Positions 27,495 to 35,847 of a stretch of DNA of 48,957 nt are shown here, piece by piece. Position 1 is the stretch's first letter. Each line of letters begins with the position of its first letter. A program made the translations under genes and the position numbers. The notes under the pieces are model-generated. The model had not been told where the DNA came from. It did not search any database and saw only the letters and a program-made list of their open reading frames with translations. The stretch comes from Vulcanimicrobiota bacterium (lineage in GTDB: Bacteria > Vulcanimicrobiota > Vulcanimicrobiia > Vulcanimicrobiales > Vulcanimicrobiaceae), in NCBI GenBank assembly GCA_027459845.1, contig DAIDGS010000089.1, positions 1 through 48,957 on the forward strand, given 5' to 3'.

Positions 27495-30400
27495 GTGAAG
27501 GTCAAAACGGCGCCGCAGACGGCTCAAGGCTCCTACGGGTGGGCGCTGATCGCGCTGCTCTTCGTCGGGTTGGTCGTGCGGCTGGCCTTTATCGGCAGCC
27601 GCGGCTTCGAGACCGACGTGCAGACGTTCGAGGCCTGGGCGCTGTCGCTCGCCGAGCACGGCTTCGCGCAGTTCTATAATAAGGGCAACTTCGCCGACTA
27701 CCCGCCCGGCTATTTCTACATTCTCGCGTTCGCCGGTTGGATTTGGGAGACGCTCTTCCGGGCGGCCGACACCGGCCACTACGTGATCCTTCGCGTGCTG
27801 GTGAAGTTGCCGGCGATCCTCGCCGATCTAGGCGTTGGCGCGCTGCTCTATGCGATCGTCCGCCGATATGCGCGCCCCGCGCTCGCCCTCGGTGCGGCGG
27901 CGCTCTACGTCCTCAACCCGGCGGTGATCTTCAACTCGGCGCTGTGGGGGCAGGTCGACTCGATCTCGGCCGGTTTTGCCCTGCTGGCGGTCTACTTGCT
28001 GCTGCGTGGCGACGACGATCGCGGCCCGGGCTGGTGGACCGTCGGCGCGTGGCTGGCCTTCGGCTACTCGCTGCTGATCAAGCCGCAGGCCGCGGTGCTG
28101 CTGCCGCTCTTCATCGCCTTCGCCTTTGCCGCGCCCGACGCCGAACGTCGCAAGCGCCGCCTGTTCGCGACCGCGATCGGGGCGGTTGCGGCGCTGGTGT
28201 TCGCGGTCGGGCTGAGCGAGCCGTTTCATCCCAGCAATCCGCTGGGCGCGTTCGTCTGGCTGTTTGGGCGCTACGAGTTCGGCTCGAGCGTCTATCCGTA
28301 CAACAGCGTCAACGCCTTCAACCTTTGGGCGATTCGCGGCCAGATGTGGCAGAACGATACCAATTACGTGCTGATGTTTCCGCAGTACGTGTGGGGCATC
28401 GTGCTGGTGGTTGCCGCCGTCGGGTTGGTCGTGTGGCGGTACCTGCAGGAGAAGACGGCGGCGGCATTTTTGCAGGGCTGTGCGATCGCATCGCTGGCCT
28501 TCTTCGTGCTGGCGACGCGCATGCACGAGCGTTATGTCTTCGACGCGGTCGTCTTTACGATCGTGTGCTTACCGTTTGCCAAGCGCTATCTGTGGGGTGC
28601 GATCGCGCTCACGGTGGTGCTGTACGCCAATCTCAAGTACTCGCTGCAGTACCTCTACGACGTCAGCCACCACGTCCCCGGCGTGAACTCACTCAACCTG
28701 TGGGGCCCGGGCACGACGCTGTTCGCGTTGCTCGCCGTTGGAACGTTCTTTTGGCTCGGGTACGTCTACCTCGGCACCGACCCGGCCGAGGCCGCCGAGC
28801 GCGAGAGCAATCGCTTGGAGAGCGAGCTCGCGAGCGAACCAGTCGCCGCCGACGCCGCGCGTCCGGAAGCGGTCCTGCAGGCGCGCGCGTGGTTCGATCC
28901 GGGCGAGGGCCTGCGCGGCCTGAGCAAGCCGTGGGACTACGTGGTGATGTTCGGCTTCGGCCTGCTCAACTTCGTGCTCTCGTTCATCAACTACTGGAGC
29001 CCGCGTACCAAGATCTTCGACGAGATCTACTTCGCACGCGCCGGCGAAGAGTACTTACGCAACGTGCGCATCTACGAAGATACGCATCCCCCGCTGACCA
29101 AACTCATCATCACGCTTTCGATGATGCTCTTCGGCGGCATGCCCAAGGGGCACGGGTTGGGCGGCTGGACGTTCCTCAACGCGATCATTGGACACATGAG
29201 CAACGGCGACAACTCGTTCGGTTGGCGCTTCCTCAACGTCGTCTTCGGCGCGGTCGTGGTGATGCTGCTCTATGCGTTCGCCAAACGGGTCACCGGATCG
29301 ACGCTCTTTGCGGCGATCACCGCGCTCTTTCTGACGCTCGACGGCATGCACTTCGTGCAGTCGCGGATCGCAACGCCCGAAGGGATCGTCATCTTTTTCT
29401 CGGTGGCGGCGGTCTATGCGTTTTATCGCTTCTGGATTTCGGCGCAGGTCATCGAACGCCGACACGTCGACGTGCCGGCCTGGGGCTTTGCGCTCGCGAT
29501 CGCGGTGTCGGCGCTACTCGGCTACCTGCTGGCCGAGGCGATGCACTTCGGCTGGAAGTTCGATACGGCCGCAACCGCGGTGGCCGCCGTCTACTGCGCC
29601 TGCGGCTTCTACCTCCTGGCGCGCTACGTCGCGATGCCGCGCATCTTCGGCGACGGACGGCGCGAGTACACCTATCCCGACGGGTCGGTGGCGCTGGTCG
29701 GCCCGGCGGGAACGGTGCTGCGCGCACCCGACGGCGGCAGCATCGACGAACGCGGCAAGGTGGTCCGCGGAGCGCATTCGCAAAACGATGGCGGCGTGCT
29801 GCGGTTGCGCGACGGCGACCTGACGGTCGACTACGCACGCGATGGAAGCGTCACCTACCACACGCCGGAGGGCGAGGCGACCTATCGCGGCGACGCCGTC
29901 GAAATCGACGGGAAGGTCGCCGAGCGCGGCCGGTCGTCCAAACTCTGGCTGATCCTCTTCACGGTCGCGCTGGGATTGCTGGTGAGCAGCAAGTGGTATG
30001 GCGTGATGGGATTCGGGGTCAGCTTCACGGTGCTGATTCTGGTCTTTCTGCAGCGCTTTCTGCTGCGCAAGCGTCCGGCGCTCTTCGGCAATCCGCGCAG
30101 CGTGCGCCTGGACGGCGCGCTGGTCACGATTCTATTCATCAGTGCTTCGGTCTATACGCTGGTATGGGGTCCGGATCTGTTGCGGCACGCGCCCGGCGAC
30201 ATCCAGAACTTCAACGACGTGATCTATCGTCAGTACTCGATGTTCGAGTATCACGACACGCTCAAAGCCACCCATCCGTACTCCTCGAAGTGGTGGGAGT
30301 GGCCGATCGACTACGTTCCGATCGCATACTACTATCAGGATCATCGCAAGGATCAGACCAATCCCAACGGGTGCTGTCTGCGCGAAATCACTTCGATGCC

Positions 30401-30800
30401 CAACCCGATGCTGCTGTGGTTTGGGCTGCTGACCGTCCCGTGGGTCGGCGTGCTGGCATGGAGGCTGCGCAACAAGGGCTACGCGCTGATCGTGCTCGAC
30501 TACCTCCTGCAGTGGGTGCCGTGGCGCTGGTCGCCCCGCATCGCCTTCGAGTACCACTACTACGTCGACATTCCGTTGGTCTGTCTGTGCAATGCGATCG
30601 TGCTGCAGCGCGTATGGGCCTGGGCCAAGGGGCGCGACGATCAGTCGCGCGCCCTGGCGGTGGCGGCGATCGGCGGGTACGTGCTGATCGTCCTGGCCTC
30701 GTTCGTCTTCTTTTATCCGATCCTGGCGGCCGTTCCGATCACCTGGAACGCCTGGCACGACCGAATGTGGATTCCCACCTGGATCGTGGGCCCGGGATAG
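27495..30800 (+). CDS. Fused double GT-C glycosyltransferase; C-terminal half is protein O-mannosyltransferase-like (GT39)
   Basis: The product (1101 residues, many membrane helices) contains two GT-C units. Residues 1-440 form one, with the acidic loop ETDVQTFEAWA and ADYPPGY as in Gpi18/PIG-M-like mannosyltransferases. A charged linker follows (about 440-475). Residues 478-1101 form a PMT-type unit: KIFDEIYFARAGEEYLRN, DTHPPLTKLII, and the PMT tail motif HPYSSKWWEWPI. A non-membrane insert (about 720-815) rich in Asp-Gly turns interrupts the PMT unit. PMTs move mannose from polyprenyl-phosphate-mannose to secreted proteins. GTG 27495 follows AGGGGA; GTG 27465 is an alternative. Confidence 0.85.
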   Translation: MKVKTAPQTAQGSYGWALIALLFVGLVVRLAFIGSRGFETDVQTFEAWALSLAEHGFAQFYNKGNFADYPPGYFYILAFAGWIWETLFRAADTGHYVILRVLVKLPAILADLGVGALLYAIVRRYARPALALGAAALYVLNPAVIFNSALWGQVDSISAGFALLAVYLLLRGDDDRGPGWWTVGAWLAFGYSLLIKPQAAVLLPLFIAFAFAAPDAERRKRRLFATAIGAVAALVFAVGLSEPFHPSNPLGAFVWLFGRYEFGSSVYPYNSVNAFNLWAIRGQMWQNDTNYVLMFPQYVWGIVLVVAAVGLVVWRYLQEKTAAAFLQGCAIASLAFFVLATRMHERYVFDAVVFTIVCLPFAKRYLWGAIALTVVLYANLKYSLQYLYDVSHHVPGVNSLNLWGPGTTLFALLAVGTFFWLGYVYLGTDPAEAAERESNRLESELASEPVAADAARPEAVLQARAWFDPGEGLRGLSKPWDYVVMFGFGLLNFVLSFINYWSPRTKIFDEIYFARAGEEYLRNVRIYEDTHPPLTKLIITLSMMLFGGMPKGHGLGGWTFLNAIIGHMSNGDNSFGWRFLNVVFGAVVVMLLYAFAKRVTGSTLFAAITALFLTLDGMHFVQSRIATPEGIVIFFSVAAVYAFYRFWISAQVIERRHVDVPAWGFALAIAVSALLGYLLAEAMHFGWKFDTAATAVAAVYCACGFYLLARYVAMPRIFGDGRREYTYPDGSVALVGPAGTVLRAPDGGSIDERGKVVRGAHSQNDGGVLRLRDGDLTVDYARDGSVTYHTPEGEATYRGDAVEIDGKVAERGRSSKLWLILFTVALGLLVSSKWYGVMGFGVSFTVLILVFLQRFLLRKRPALFGNPRSVRLDGALVTILFISASVYTLVWGPDLLRHAPGDIQNFNDVIYRQYSMFEYHDTLKATHPYSSKWWEWPIDYVPIAYYYQDHRKDQTNPNGCCLREITSMPNPMLLWFGLLTVPWVGVLAWRLRNKGYALIVLDYLLQWVPWRWSPRIAFEYHYYVDIPLVCLCNAIVLQRVWAWAKGRDDQSRALAVAAIGGYVLIVLASFVFFYPILAAVPITWNAWHDRMWIPTWIVGPG

Positions 30801-30815
30801 CGAAGATGGGCCGGT

Positions 30816-31559
30816 ATGTCGGGACATTCGAAGTGGCATAACATCAAGCTGAAGAAGGGCAAAGTCGACGCCCAGCGGGGCGCGCTCTTCACCAAGCTGA
30901 GCAAGGAGATCATCCTGGCGGCCAAGGGCGGCTCGCCCGACCCGGAAGCCAACTCGCGCCTCAAGCTCGCGGTCGAGCGCGCGCGCGAGTTCAACATGCC
31001 GCAGGAGAACATCAAACGGGCGATTGCGCGCGCGAGCGGTGCCAACGAGCGCGAGATCGAGGAGATTCGTTACGAGGGGTACGGCCCGCACGGAGTCGCG
31101 GTCGTCGTCGACGCGGCGACCGACAATCGTAATCGCACCGCCGGCGAGTTGCGCTTTCTCTTCTCGAAGCACGGCGGCGCGCTCGGCGAGACCGGCAGTG
31201 TCGGCTGGATGTTCGATCCGGTCGGCGTGCTCGAGTGCGATCCGGCCGGTGCCGACGAGGACGCCTTCACCGAGCGGGCGCTGGTCGACGGCGTCGACGA
31301 CGTCGAGTACGACGCTCAGGAGGCGGTCGTCTATACCGCGCCGACGGCGCTGGCCAGTGCGCGCGAGGCGCTGCGCGTGGCCGGCATCAAGATTCGCGAT
31401 GCCTACCTCGGGATGCGCGCCAAGACCAAGATCGAGTTACGCGGCGGCCAGTTACACGAGGCCCTCGCCTTTCTGGAGGCCCTCGACGACCACGAGGACG
31501 CTGCGCGCACGTTCAGTAACCTCGACTTGTCCGCCGTCGAACTGGAGGCGCTCGCCTGA
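30816..31559 (+). CDS. YebC/PmpR family (TACO1) regulatory protein
   Basis: This 247-residue protein begins with the invariant MSGHSKWHNIKLKKGK and continues with the family motifs MPQENIKRAI, YEGYGPHGVA and the region starting GSVGWMF. YebC proteins are described as DNA-binding regulators and, more recently, as helpers of ribosomes at proline-rich stretches. ATG 30816 lies 16 nt after the GT-C stop. Its stop overlaps a CTG that I propose as the start of the PASTA gene. Confidence 0.96.
   Translation: MSGHSKWHNIKLKKGKVDAQRGALFTKLSKEIILAAKGGSPDPEANSRLKLAVERAREFNMPQENIKRAIARASGANEREIEEIRYEGYGPHGVAVVVDAATDNRNRTAGELRFLFSKHGGALGETGSVGWMFDPVGVLECDPAGADEDAFTERALVDGVDDVEYDAQEAVVYTAPTALASAREALRVAGIKIRDAYLGMRAKTKIELRGGQLHEALAFLEALDDHEDAARTFSNLDLSAVELEALA
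31544..31548 (+). promoter_or_regulatory. Ribosome-binding site GGAGG deciding a CTG start for the PASTA gene
   Basis: GGAGG at 31544-31548 lies exactly 7 nt before CTG 31556, which overlaps the YebC stop as CTGA, the same arrangement as the GTGA and ATGA overlaps elsewhere in this window. The first conventional start (GTG 31649) has no such site. Confidence 0.55.
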
Positions 31560-32644
31560 GCCTACCGGTACCGCCGCGCGAGCACGGTGCGCGAGACTGG
31601 CGCGAGACGCTGCACGAGTACCTGCCGCGCGATTGGGTCTTCCCGATCGTGCTGGCGCTCTTCGTCGCGTGCGTCGTCTGGTTCGGGCAAGCGATCTACG
31701 ACTTCGTCGTACCGTCGTCGAATACGCTGACGGTACCGTCGTTCGTCGGGCAAAACATCGCCGACGCGCGCCGCGAGATCGCCCGTCTCAAACTGCGCGC
31801 CAAGACCATCGACCGGACCACCAGCGACCGCTACCCCAAGGACGCCATCATCGCGCAGCGCCCGGCCGGCGGCTCGGAGGTGCGCGAGGGGCGGCAGATC
31901 TCGTTCGTGGTGAGCGATGGCCTGATCGCGCGCGCGATGCCCGATCTGCGCTATCAGTCGATGCGCGAGGTGCGTCTCGACTTAGCGCGCGCCAAGCTCC
32001 AGCTCGGCAAGGTCGGTTACGTCACCAGCGCGCTCGTCCCGAACGACCATGTCGTCGCGCAGCAGCCGGCGCCGCTCTCGAACGTCGCCGAGGGCGACGT
32101 GGTCGATCTGACGCTGAGCAAGAACGTCGTGCCGCAGGTCGCGGTGCCGAACTTCGTTGGCTTGAGCGCCGATGCGGCCCGCGCGCTCGCGGCCAAGGAC
32201 GGCATCACGCTCGGGCAGATCGTCTGGACGCCGCTCGGCCCGGCCGGCCCTCCACACGGACAAATCGCGCGCCAGATTCCGGCGCCTGGCACCCGGATCG
32301 GGCGCTTCGACGCGGTCTCGCTGCAGGCCAGCGCCGGCCCCAACGAGTCGGGCTACATCATTCGCCAAGCACACGTGCTGGCATCCGTTCCGGTACCCGA
32401 CGGTAGCGGTGCCGGCCAGCAGCTCGACGTGCGCGTGCGGGTCACCGACGCGACCGGGCAGTACGATCTCTACCATGCCTTTGCCGAGCCCGGCCAAAAG
32501 TTGGACTTCACCGTGACCGCGGTCGGCACGTCGGTGGTCGACATGTTCGTCAACGGCCGGTTGGTCGGCGAGACCCGCCTTGGCAGCGAACCGCCGGTGG
32601 TCTACGACGAAAAGCCACGCCCGAAGGCGAAGGGAGCCCCGTGA
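31556..32644 (+). CDS. Membrane-anchored PASTA-repeat protein
   Basis: With a CTG start the protein has 362 residues: a cytoplasmic stretch of about 28, one transmembrane helix (FPIVLALFVACVVWFG), then three extracytoplasmic PASTA units (TVPSFVGQNIADARREI, then MPDLRYQSMREVRLDLA, then VPNFVGLSADAARALAA). A beta-rich tail closes it. PASTA domains usually sit on PknB-type kinases or penicillin-binding proteins and sense cell-wall fragments; here no kinase or transpeptidase domain is attached. The first conventional start is GTG 31649, which would leave the helix at the very N-terminus. The gene overlaps rpe by 4 nt (GTGA). Confidence 0.8.
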   Translation: MSLPVPPREHGARDWRETLHEYLPRDWVFPIVLALFVACVVWFGQAIYDFVVPSSNTLTVPSFVGQNIADARREIARLKLRAKTIDRTTSDRYPKDAIIAQRPAGGSEVREGRQISFVVSDGLIARAMPDLRYQSMREVRLDLARAKLQLGKVGYVTSALVPNDHVVAQQPAPLSNVAEGDVVDLTLSKNVVPQVAVPNFVGLSADAARALAAKDGITLGQIVWTPLGPAGPPHGQIARQIPAPGTRIGRFDAVSLQASAGPNESGYIIRQAHVLASVPVPDGSGAGQQLDVRVRVTDATGQYDLYHAFAEPGQKLDFTVTAVGTSVVDMFVNGRLVGETRLGSEPPVVYDEKPRPKAKGAP

Positions 32645-33297
32645 ACGCTACCATCGCGCCCTCGCTGCTCTCGGCCGACTTCGCCCGCATCGCCGAGCAG
32701 ATCGCCGCGGTCGAAGCGGCCGGCGCGCAGTGGCTGCACCTCGACGTGATGGACGGGCGCTTCGTCCCGAACATCACCTGGGGGCCCAAGATCATCGGGG
32801 ACCTGCGCAAGCTGACCGCGCTTACCTTCGACGCGCACCTGATGATCGTCGAGCCGGAGCGCTACGTCGACGACTTTCGCGCCGTCGGTTGCGATCGCAT
32901 CACCTTTCATCTCGAAGCGACCAATCACGCGCAGCGGCTGCTCGCGCACGTGCGCGCGATCGGCGCCAAGGTCGGCGTCGCGCTCTGCCCGCAGACGCCG
33001 ATCGCGATGCTGGCAGACATCATCGACGACTGTGACCTGGTGCTGGTGATGAGCGTCAATCCCGGGTTCGGCGGACAGAGCTTCATCCCGCGATCGTTCG
33101 AAAAGCTGCGCGAGCTGCGCGCGTTGGTGGCCGCGCGCAACCCGGCCTGCACGATCGAGGTCGACGGCGGCGTTCACGAAGGCAACGCGCGCGCGGTCGC
33201 GGAGGCCGGCGCGCAGGTGCTCGTGATGGGCTCGGCGATCTTCGGCGACCACGATCCGGCAGCCGCGGTGCGGCGCACGCGCGCGCTGCTCGCATGA
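32641..33297 (+). CDS. rpe: Ribulose-phosphate 3-epimerase
   Basis: The 218-residue TIM-barrel enzyme has the metal and catalytic motifs IAPSLLSADF, HLDVMDGRFVPN, FDAHLMI and SVNPGFGGQ, with EVDGGV near the end. It interconverts ribulose-5-P and xylulose-5-P, complementing the transketolase and transaldolase at the left end of the window. GTG 32641 follows GGGAG and overlaps the PASTA stop; the end overlaps thiL as ATGA. Confidence 0.97.
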   Translation: MNATIAPSLLSADFARIAEQIAAVEAAGAQWLHLDVMDGRFVPNITWGPKIIGDLRKLTALTFDAHLMIVEPERYVDDFRAVGCDRITFHLEATNHAQRLLAHVRAIGAKVGVALCPQTPIAMLADIIDDCDLVLVMSVNPGFGGQSFIPRSFEKLRELRALVAARNPACTIEVDGGVHEGNARAVAEAGAQVLVMGSAIFGDHDPAAAVRRTRALLA

Positions 33298-34310
33298 CCG
33301 CGGCCTGCCTCCCGTCGCCGCCCGCGCTGCGCGAAGACGCGGTGGTGGCGGCGATCGCGGCGCTGACCGCCTCGACCGCGCATCCGCGCGTGGTGTTGGG
33401 CATCGGCGACGATGCCGCACTGTGGCAGCCGTCGCGCTCGCACCGCAGCGCCATTTCGAGCGATGCCTTCGTCGAAGGCGTGCACTTCGCGCGTGCGCTG
33501 ATGACCTTCGAAGATCTCGGCTGGCGCGCGATGGCAGCCGCCGTCAGCGACTTGGCGGCGATGGGCGCGCGCCCGGTCTTGGCGACGATTGCGCTCGGCA
33601 TTCCGACCGCGGAGCACGTGGCGATCGAGCAGCTCTACCGTGGGCTGGCCGCCGCGGCGGCCGCATACGGTCTCGCGATCGTGGGCGGCGATCTCACCCG
33701 GGCGCCGGTCGTCTTTTTGGCGGTCAGCGTGGTCGGCGAGGTGCGTAGCAGCAACGCTACGCGCCGCGCGGGCGGACATCCCGGCGCGGTGCTGGCCGTC
33801 ACCGGCCCGCTCGGGGCGGCGCGCGCCGGTCTCGAAGTCGCCGGCAATGCGTCGCTCCGCGAGCTTCCCTCGGCCGACGCGGCGCTGGCGGCCTTTCGTC
33901 GGCCGCAGGCGCGCTGCGCCGAGGGGCGCTTTCTCGCCGCAAGCCGAAACGTCGAGGCGATGATGGACGTATCGGATGGTCTTTCGACCGACCTCGCGCG
34001 GCTGTGTCGCGCGAGCGACTGCGGTGCGGCGATCGAGCAGGTGCCGGTAGCACCCAGCGCGCGCGCGATCGCGGCGGCGCAGGGCAGCGACGCCGATGCC
34101 TTTGCGCTGGGCGGCGGCGAAGACTTCGAGTTGCTCGTGGCGGTGCGGCCGCGGGCGTTCGACTACCTCGCCGGTCGCTTTCGCGCGCGCTTCGGGCGAC
34201 CGCTGCTGCGGATCGGCACGCTGCGCGCGGCGGCCGAAGGGATCACGCTGCTACGCGACGGCCGTTGCGAACCGCTGGCCGCGAGCGGCTGGGATCATTT
34301 CGCGCCGTGA
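33294..34310 (+). CDS. thiL: Thiamine-monophosphate kinase
   Basis: The 338 residues match ThiL: GIGDDAALW, then SSDAFVEGVHF, the conserved AAAVSDLAAMGARP, GGDLTRAPVVFLAVSVVGEV and MMDVSDGLSTDLARL, ending in GGGEDFELLV. It phosphorylates thiamine monophosphate to the diphosphate cofactor used by the window's transketolase. ATG 33294 overlaps the rpe stop as ATGA and the gene's end overlaps the next as GTGA. Confidence 0.96.
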   Translation: MTAACLPSPPALREDAVVAAIAALTASTAHPRVVLGIGDDAALWQPSRSHRSAISSDAFVEGVHFARALMTFEDLGWRAMAAAVSDLAAMGARPVLATIALGIPTAEHVAIEQLYRGLAAAAAAYGLAIVGGDLTRAPVVFLAVSVVGEVRSSNATRRAGGHPGAVLAVTGPLGAARAGLEVAGNASLRELPSADAALAAFRRPQARCAEGRFLAASRNVEAMMDVSDGLSTDLARLCRASDCGAAIEQVPVAPSARAIAAAQGSDADAFALGGGEDFELLVAVRPRAFDYLAGRFRARFGRPLLRIGTLRAAAEGITLLRDGRCEPLAASGWDHFAP

Positions 34311-35266
34311 ACCGCGGCAACGACGAGACCCAGAACTTCCCGCTGATCGGCTCGATTCAGAACAGCGTCGGGATGGGGTTTCTGGGCAATCAAGCGGTCT
34401 TTGCGGTTGCCAACGCGCTGGGTGCGCGGGTGGTGCACGCGCCGTCGTCGTTCGCCAGCGCGCACGGCGGGTTCACCGGGCGCTCGAACACGCTCACCGA
34501 TCCGCAGCAGTTCCGCCGCGACGTCGCCTTTCTGGTGCAGCAGCGCCCCGGCATCATCGTGATCGGATACCTCCCCAAGCCGCAGCACGTCGACGTGGTG
34601 GTCTCCCAGCTCCAGGAGTTCAAGGGCATCGTGCTGCTCGATCCGGTGATCGGCGACTACCAAAAGGGACTCTTCGTCAGCGAGGAGACCGCCCGCGCAA
34701 TTCGCGAGCGCCTGCTGCCGCTGGCGCAGATCATTACGCCCAATCGCTTCGAAGCCGAAGTGCTGCTCGGGACCGGCGGCCAGGCGCTGAGCGAGCACGC
34801 CTACCTCAACGGCCTCTTCGATCTCGGGCCGCAGGCGGTCGTCATCACGTCGTTCGAGCGCGACCCCGAGAAGCACCGCGTGAAGCTGCTCTTCACCAAC
34901 GGCTACAGCTACCATCGCATCGCGGGACCGTTCTTTCCGGCCTATCCCGCGCACGGTATCGGGGACGTCTTCGCGGCGGCGGTGGCATCGTTCATGGCAC
35001 TCGGCGGCTCGCCGTTTGCGGCGGTGCTGCTCTCGACCGCGCTGGCTGCGCGCGCCGTCGCCAATACCACCCCCTACGGCGGCGCGACCGTCGATCCGGT
35101 CGGCGCGCTGGTGAAGTGGAACCCGCTCGGCTATCAGATCGACGACGATCGCACCATGCGTTTCTGCGAGCGCTCCAACGTCGAGACGGTGGCGATCAAG
35201 GCGACCGCGCTCGACGGGCCGCGTTTGAAGTTCGCCCCGCCCAAGCACAAGATCATCTACGGCTGA
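34307..35266 (+). CDS. PfkB-family kinase resembling pyridoxal kinase (PdxK/PdxY)
   Basis: The 319-residue protein fits the vitamin B6 kinase branch: GNQAVFAVANALGARVV at the N-terminus, SFASAHGGFTG at the place of the pyridoxal-site loop, LLDPVIGDYQKGLFV, IITPNRFEAEVLLG, and the catalytic anion-hole motif as HGIGDVFAAAV (normally GTGD). The substitution of the first GT by HG/I keeps the catalytic aspartate. A hydroxymethylpyrimidine kinase role is also possible because thiL is directly upstream. GTG 34307 overlaps thiL by 4 nt. Confidence 0.75.
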   Translation: MNRGNDETQNFPLIGSIQNSVGMGFLGNQAVFAVANALGARVVHAPSSFASAHGGFTGRSNTLTDPQQFRRDVAFLVQQRPGIIVIGYLPKPQHVDVVVSQLQEFKGIVLLDPVIGDYQKGLFVSEETARAIRERLLPLAQIITPNRFEAEVLLGTGGQALSEHAYLNGLFDLGPQAVVITSFERDPEKHRVKLLFTNGYSYHRIAGPFFPAYPAHGIGDVFAAAVASFMALGGSPFAAVLLSTALAARAVANTTPYGGATVDPVGALVKWNPLGYQIDDDRTMRFCERSNVETVAIKATALDGPRLKFAPPKHKIIYG

Positions 35267-35272
35267 TCCGCG

Positions 35273-35710
35273 GTGGATCCGTTCGAGCTTCACTTGGGGA
35301 ACGCCGAGACCGCACACGTGCGGCTCGCGGTGCTGGGCTTCGAGCACCCCGAGGTCGCCGAGCCCGATGGCTTGGATTTGCTGCTCTGTCGCATCGAGGC
35401 GGGCACGCCGGCGATCGCTGCGGCCTTCGACCTGTCGCTGCGAACCGGCGAACTGCGCGACCTGCGTCGCTACCTGGCCGAGATCAACTCCGGCAACGGC
35501 CCGCCGGCGACGTTTGCGCTGGCCGGAGGGCTGCTGGAACTCGCGTTCGCGCCGAGCCGGCGCGGGCCGGTCCTCACCGCGGTGCGACTGAGCGCGATCG
35601 ACGCCTCGCACGCGCGGCTCGAGTTCGTGCTCGCGTTGGAACCGCCCGAGATCACACGCGCGGTCGCCGCCCTGGAGCGGCTCCCCGACCAAATCTCAAC
35701 CGGAGGTTAA
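35273..35710 (+). CDS. Small protein resembling WapI-type immunity domain
   Basis: The protein (145 residues) has no signal peptide or membrane helix. The pattern LHLGNAETAHVRLAV...PDGLDLLLCRIEAG, a short helix (TGELRDLRRYLAEI), then beta strands (TFALAGGLLELAF) recalls WapI/Imm-like folds seen in contact-toxin immunity proteins and in many orphan proteins. The match is weak and no toxin gene is nearby. GTG 35273 starts 6 nt after the kinase stop, at the end of the long plus-strand run. Confidence 0.5.
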   Translation: MDPFELHLGNAETAHVRLAVLGFEHPEVAEPDGLDLLLCRIEAGTPAIAAAFDLSLRTGELRDLRRYLAEINSGNGPPATFALAGGLLELAFAPSRRGPVLTAVRLSAIDASHARLEFVLALEPPEITRAVAALERLPDQISTGG

Positions 35711-35817
35711 CTGCCCGCTTACCCGGCCTTAAGCTGGCGGGGAGGGGTGGCCTTGTCGTTCTGCCGAATTTGGTTGTGTAATCGAAGGAGGCGCGAACGG
35801 GTGCGGCCTTCCCCTGC

Positions 35818-35833
35818 CCCGGCGAAGGCCGGG
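35818..35833 (+). repeat. Perfect hairpin CCCGGC-GAAG-GCCGGG in the leader of the pilin-like gene
   Basis: A 6-bp GC stem with a 4-nt loop lies 14 nt before the ATG at 35848 and next to its Shine-Dalgarno (GAAAGG). A second strong ribosome site (AAGGAGG, 35785-35791) precedes GTG 35801, which opens a short out-of-frame leader ORF running into the pilin gene. The pair could tune translation; this is inference. Confidence 0.35.
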
Positions 35834-35847
35834 CGAGAAAGGCATAG

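Noticed and set aside
27737-30841. A 1034-residue plus-strand frame overlapping the GT-C fusion
   Set aside because: It is rich in Arg, Gly and Ala with no membrane helices or motifs; the other frame has consistent GT-C motifs.
34096-35781. A 561-residue plus-strand frame across thiL, the kinase and the WapI-like gene
   Set aside because: It crosses three genes with clear motifs and stops in the right frames and shows no motif of its own.
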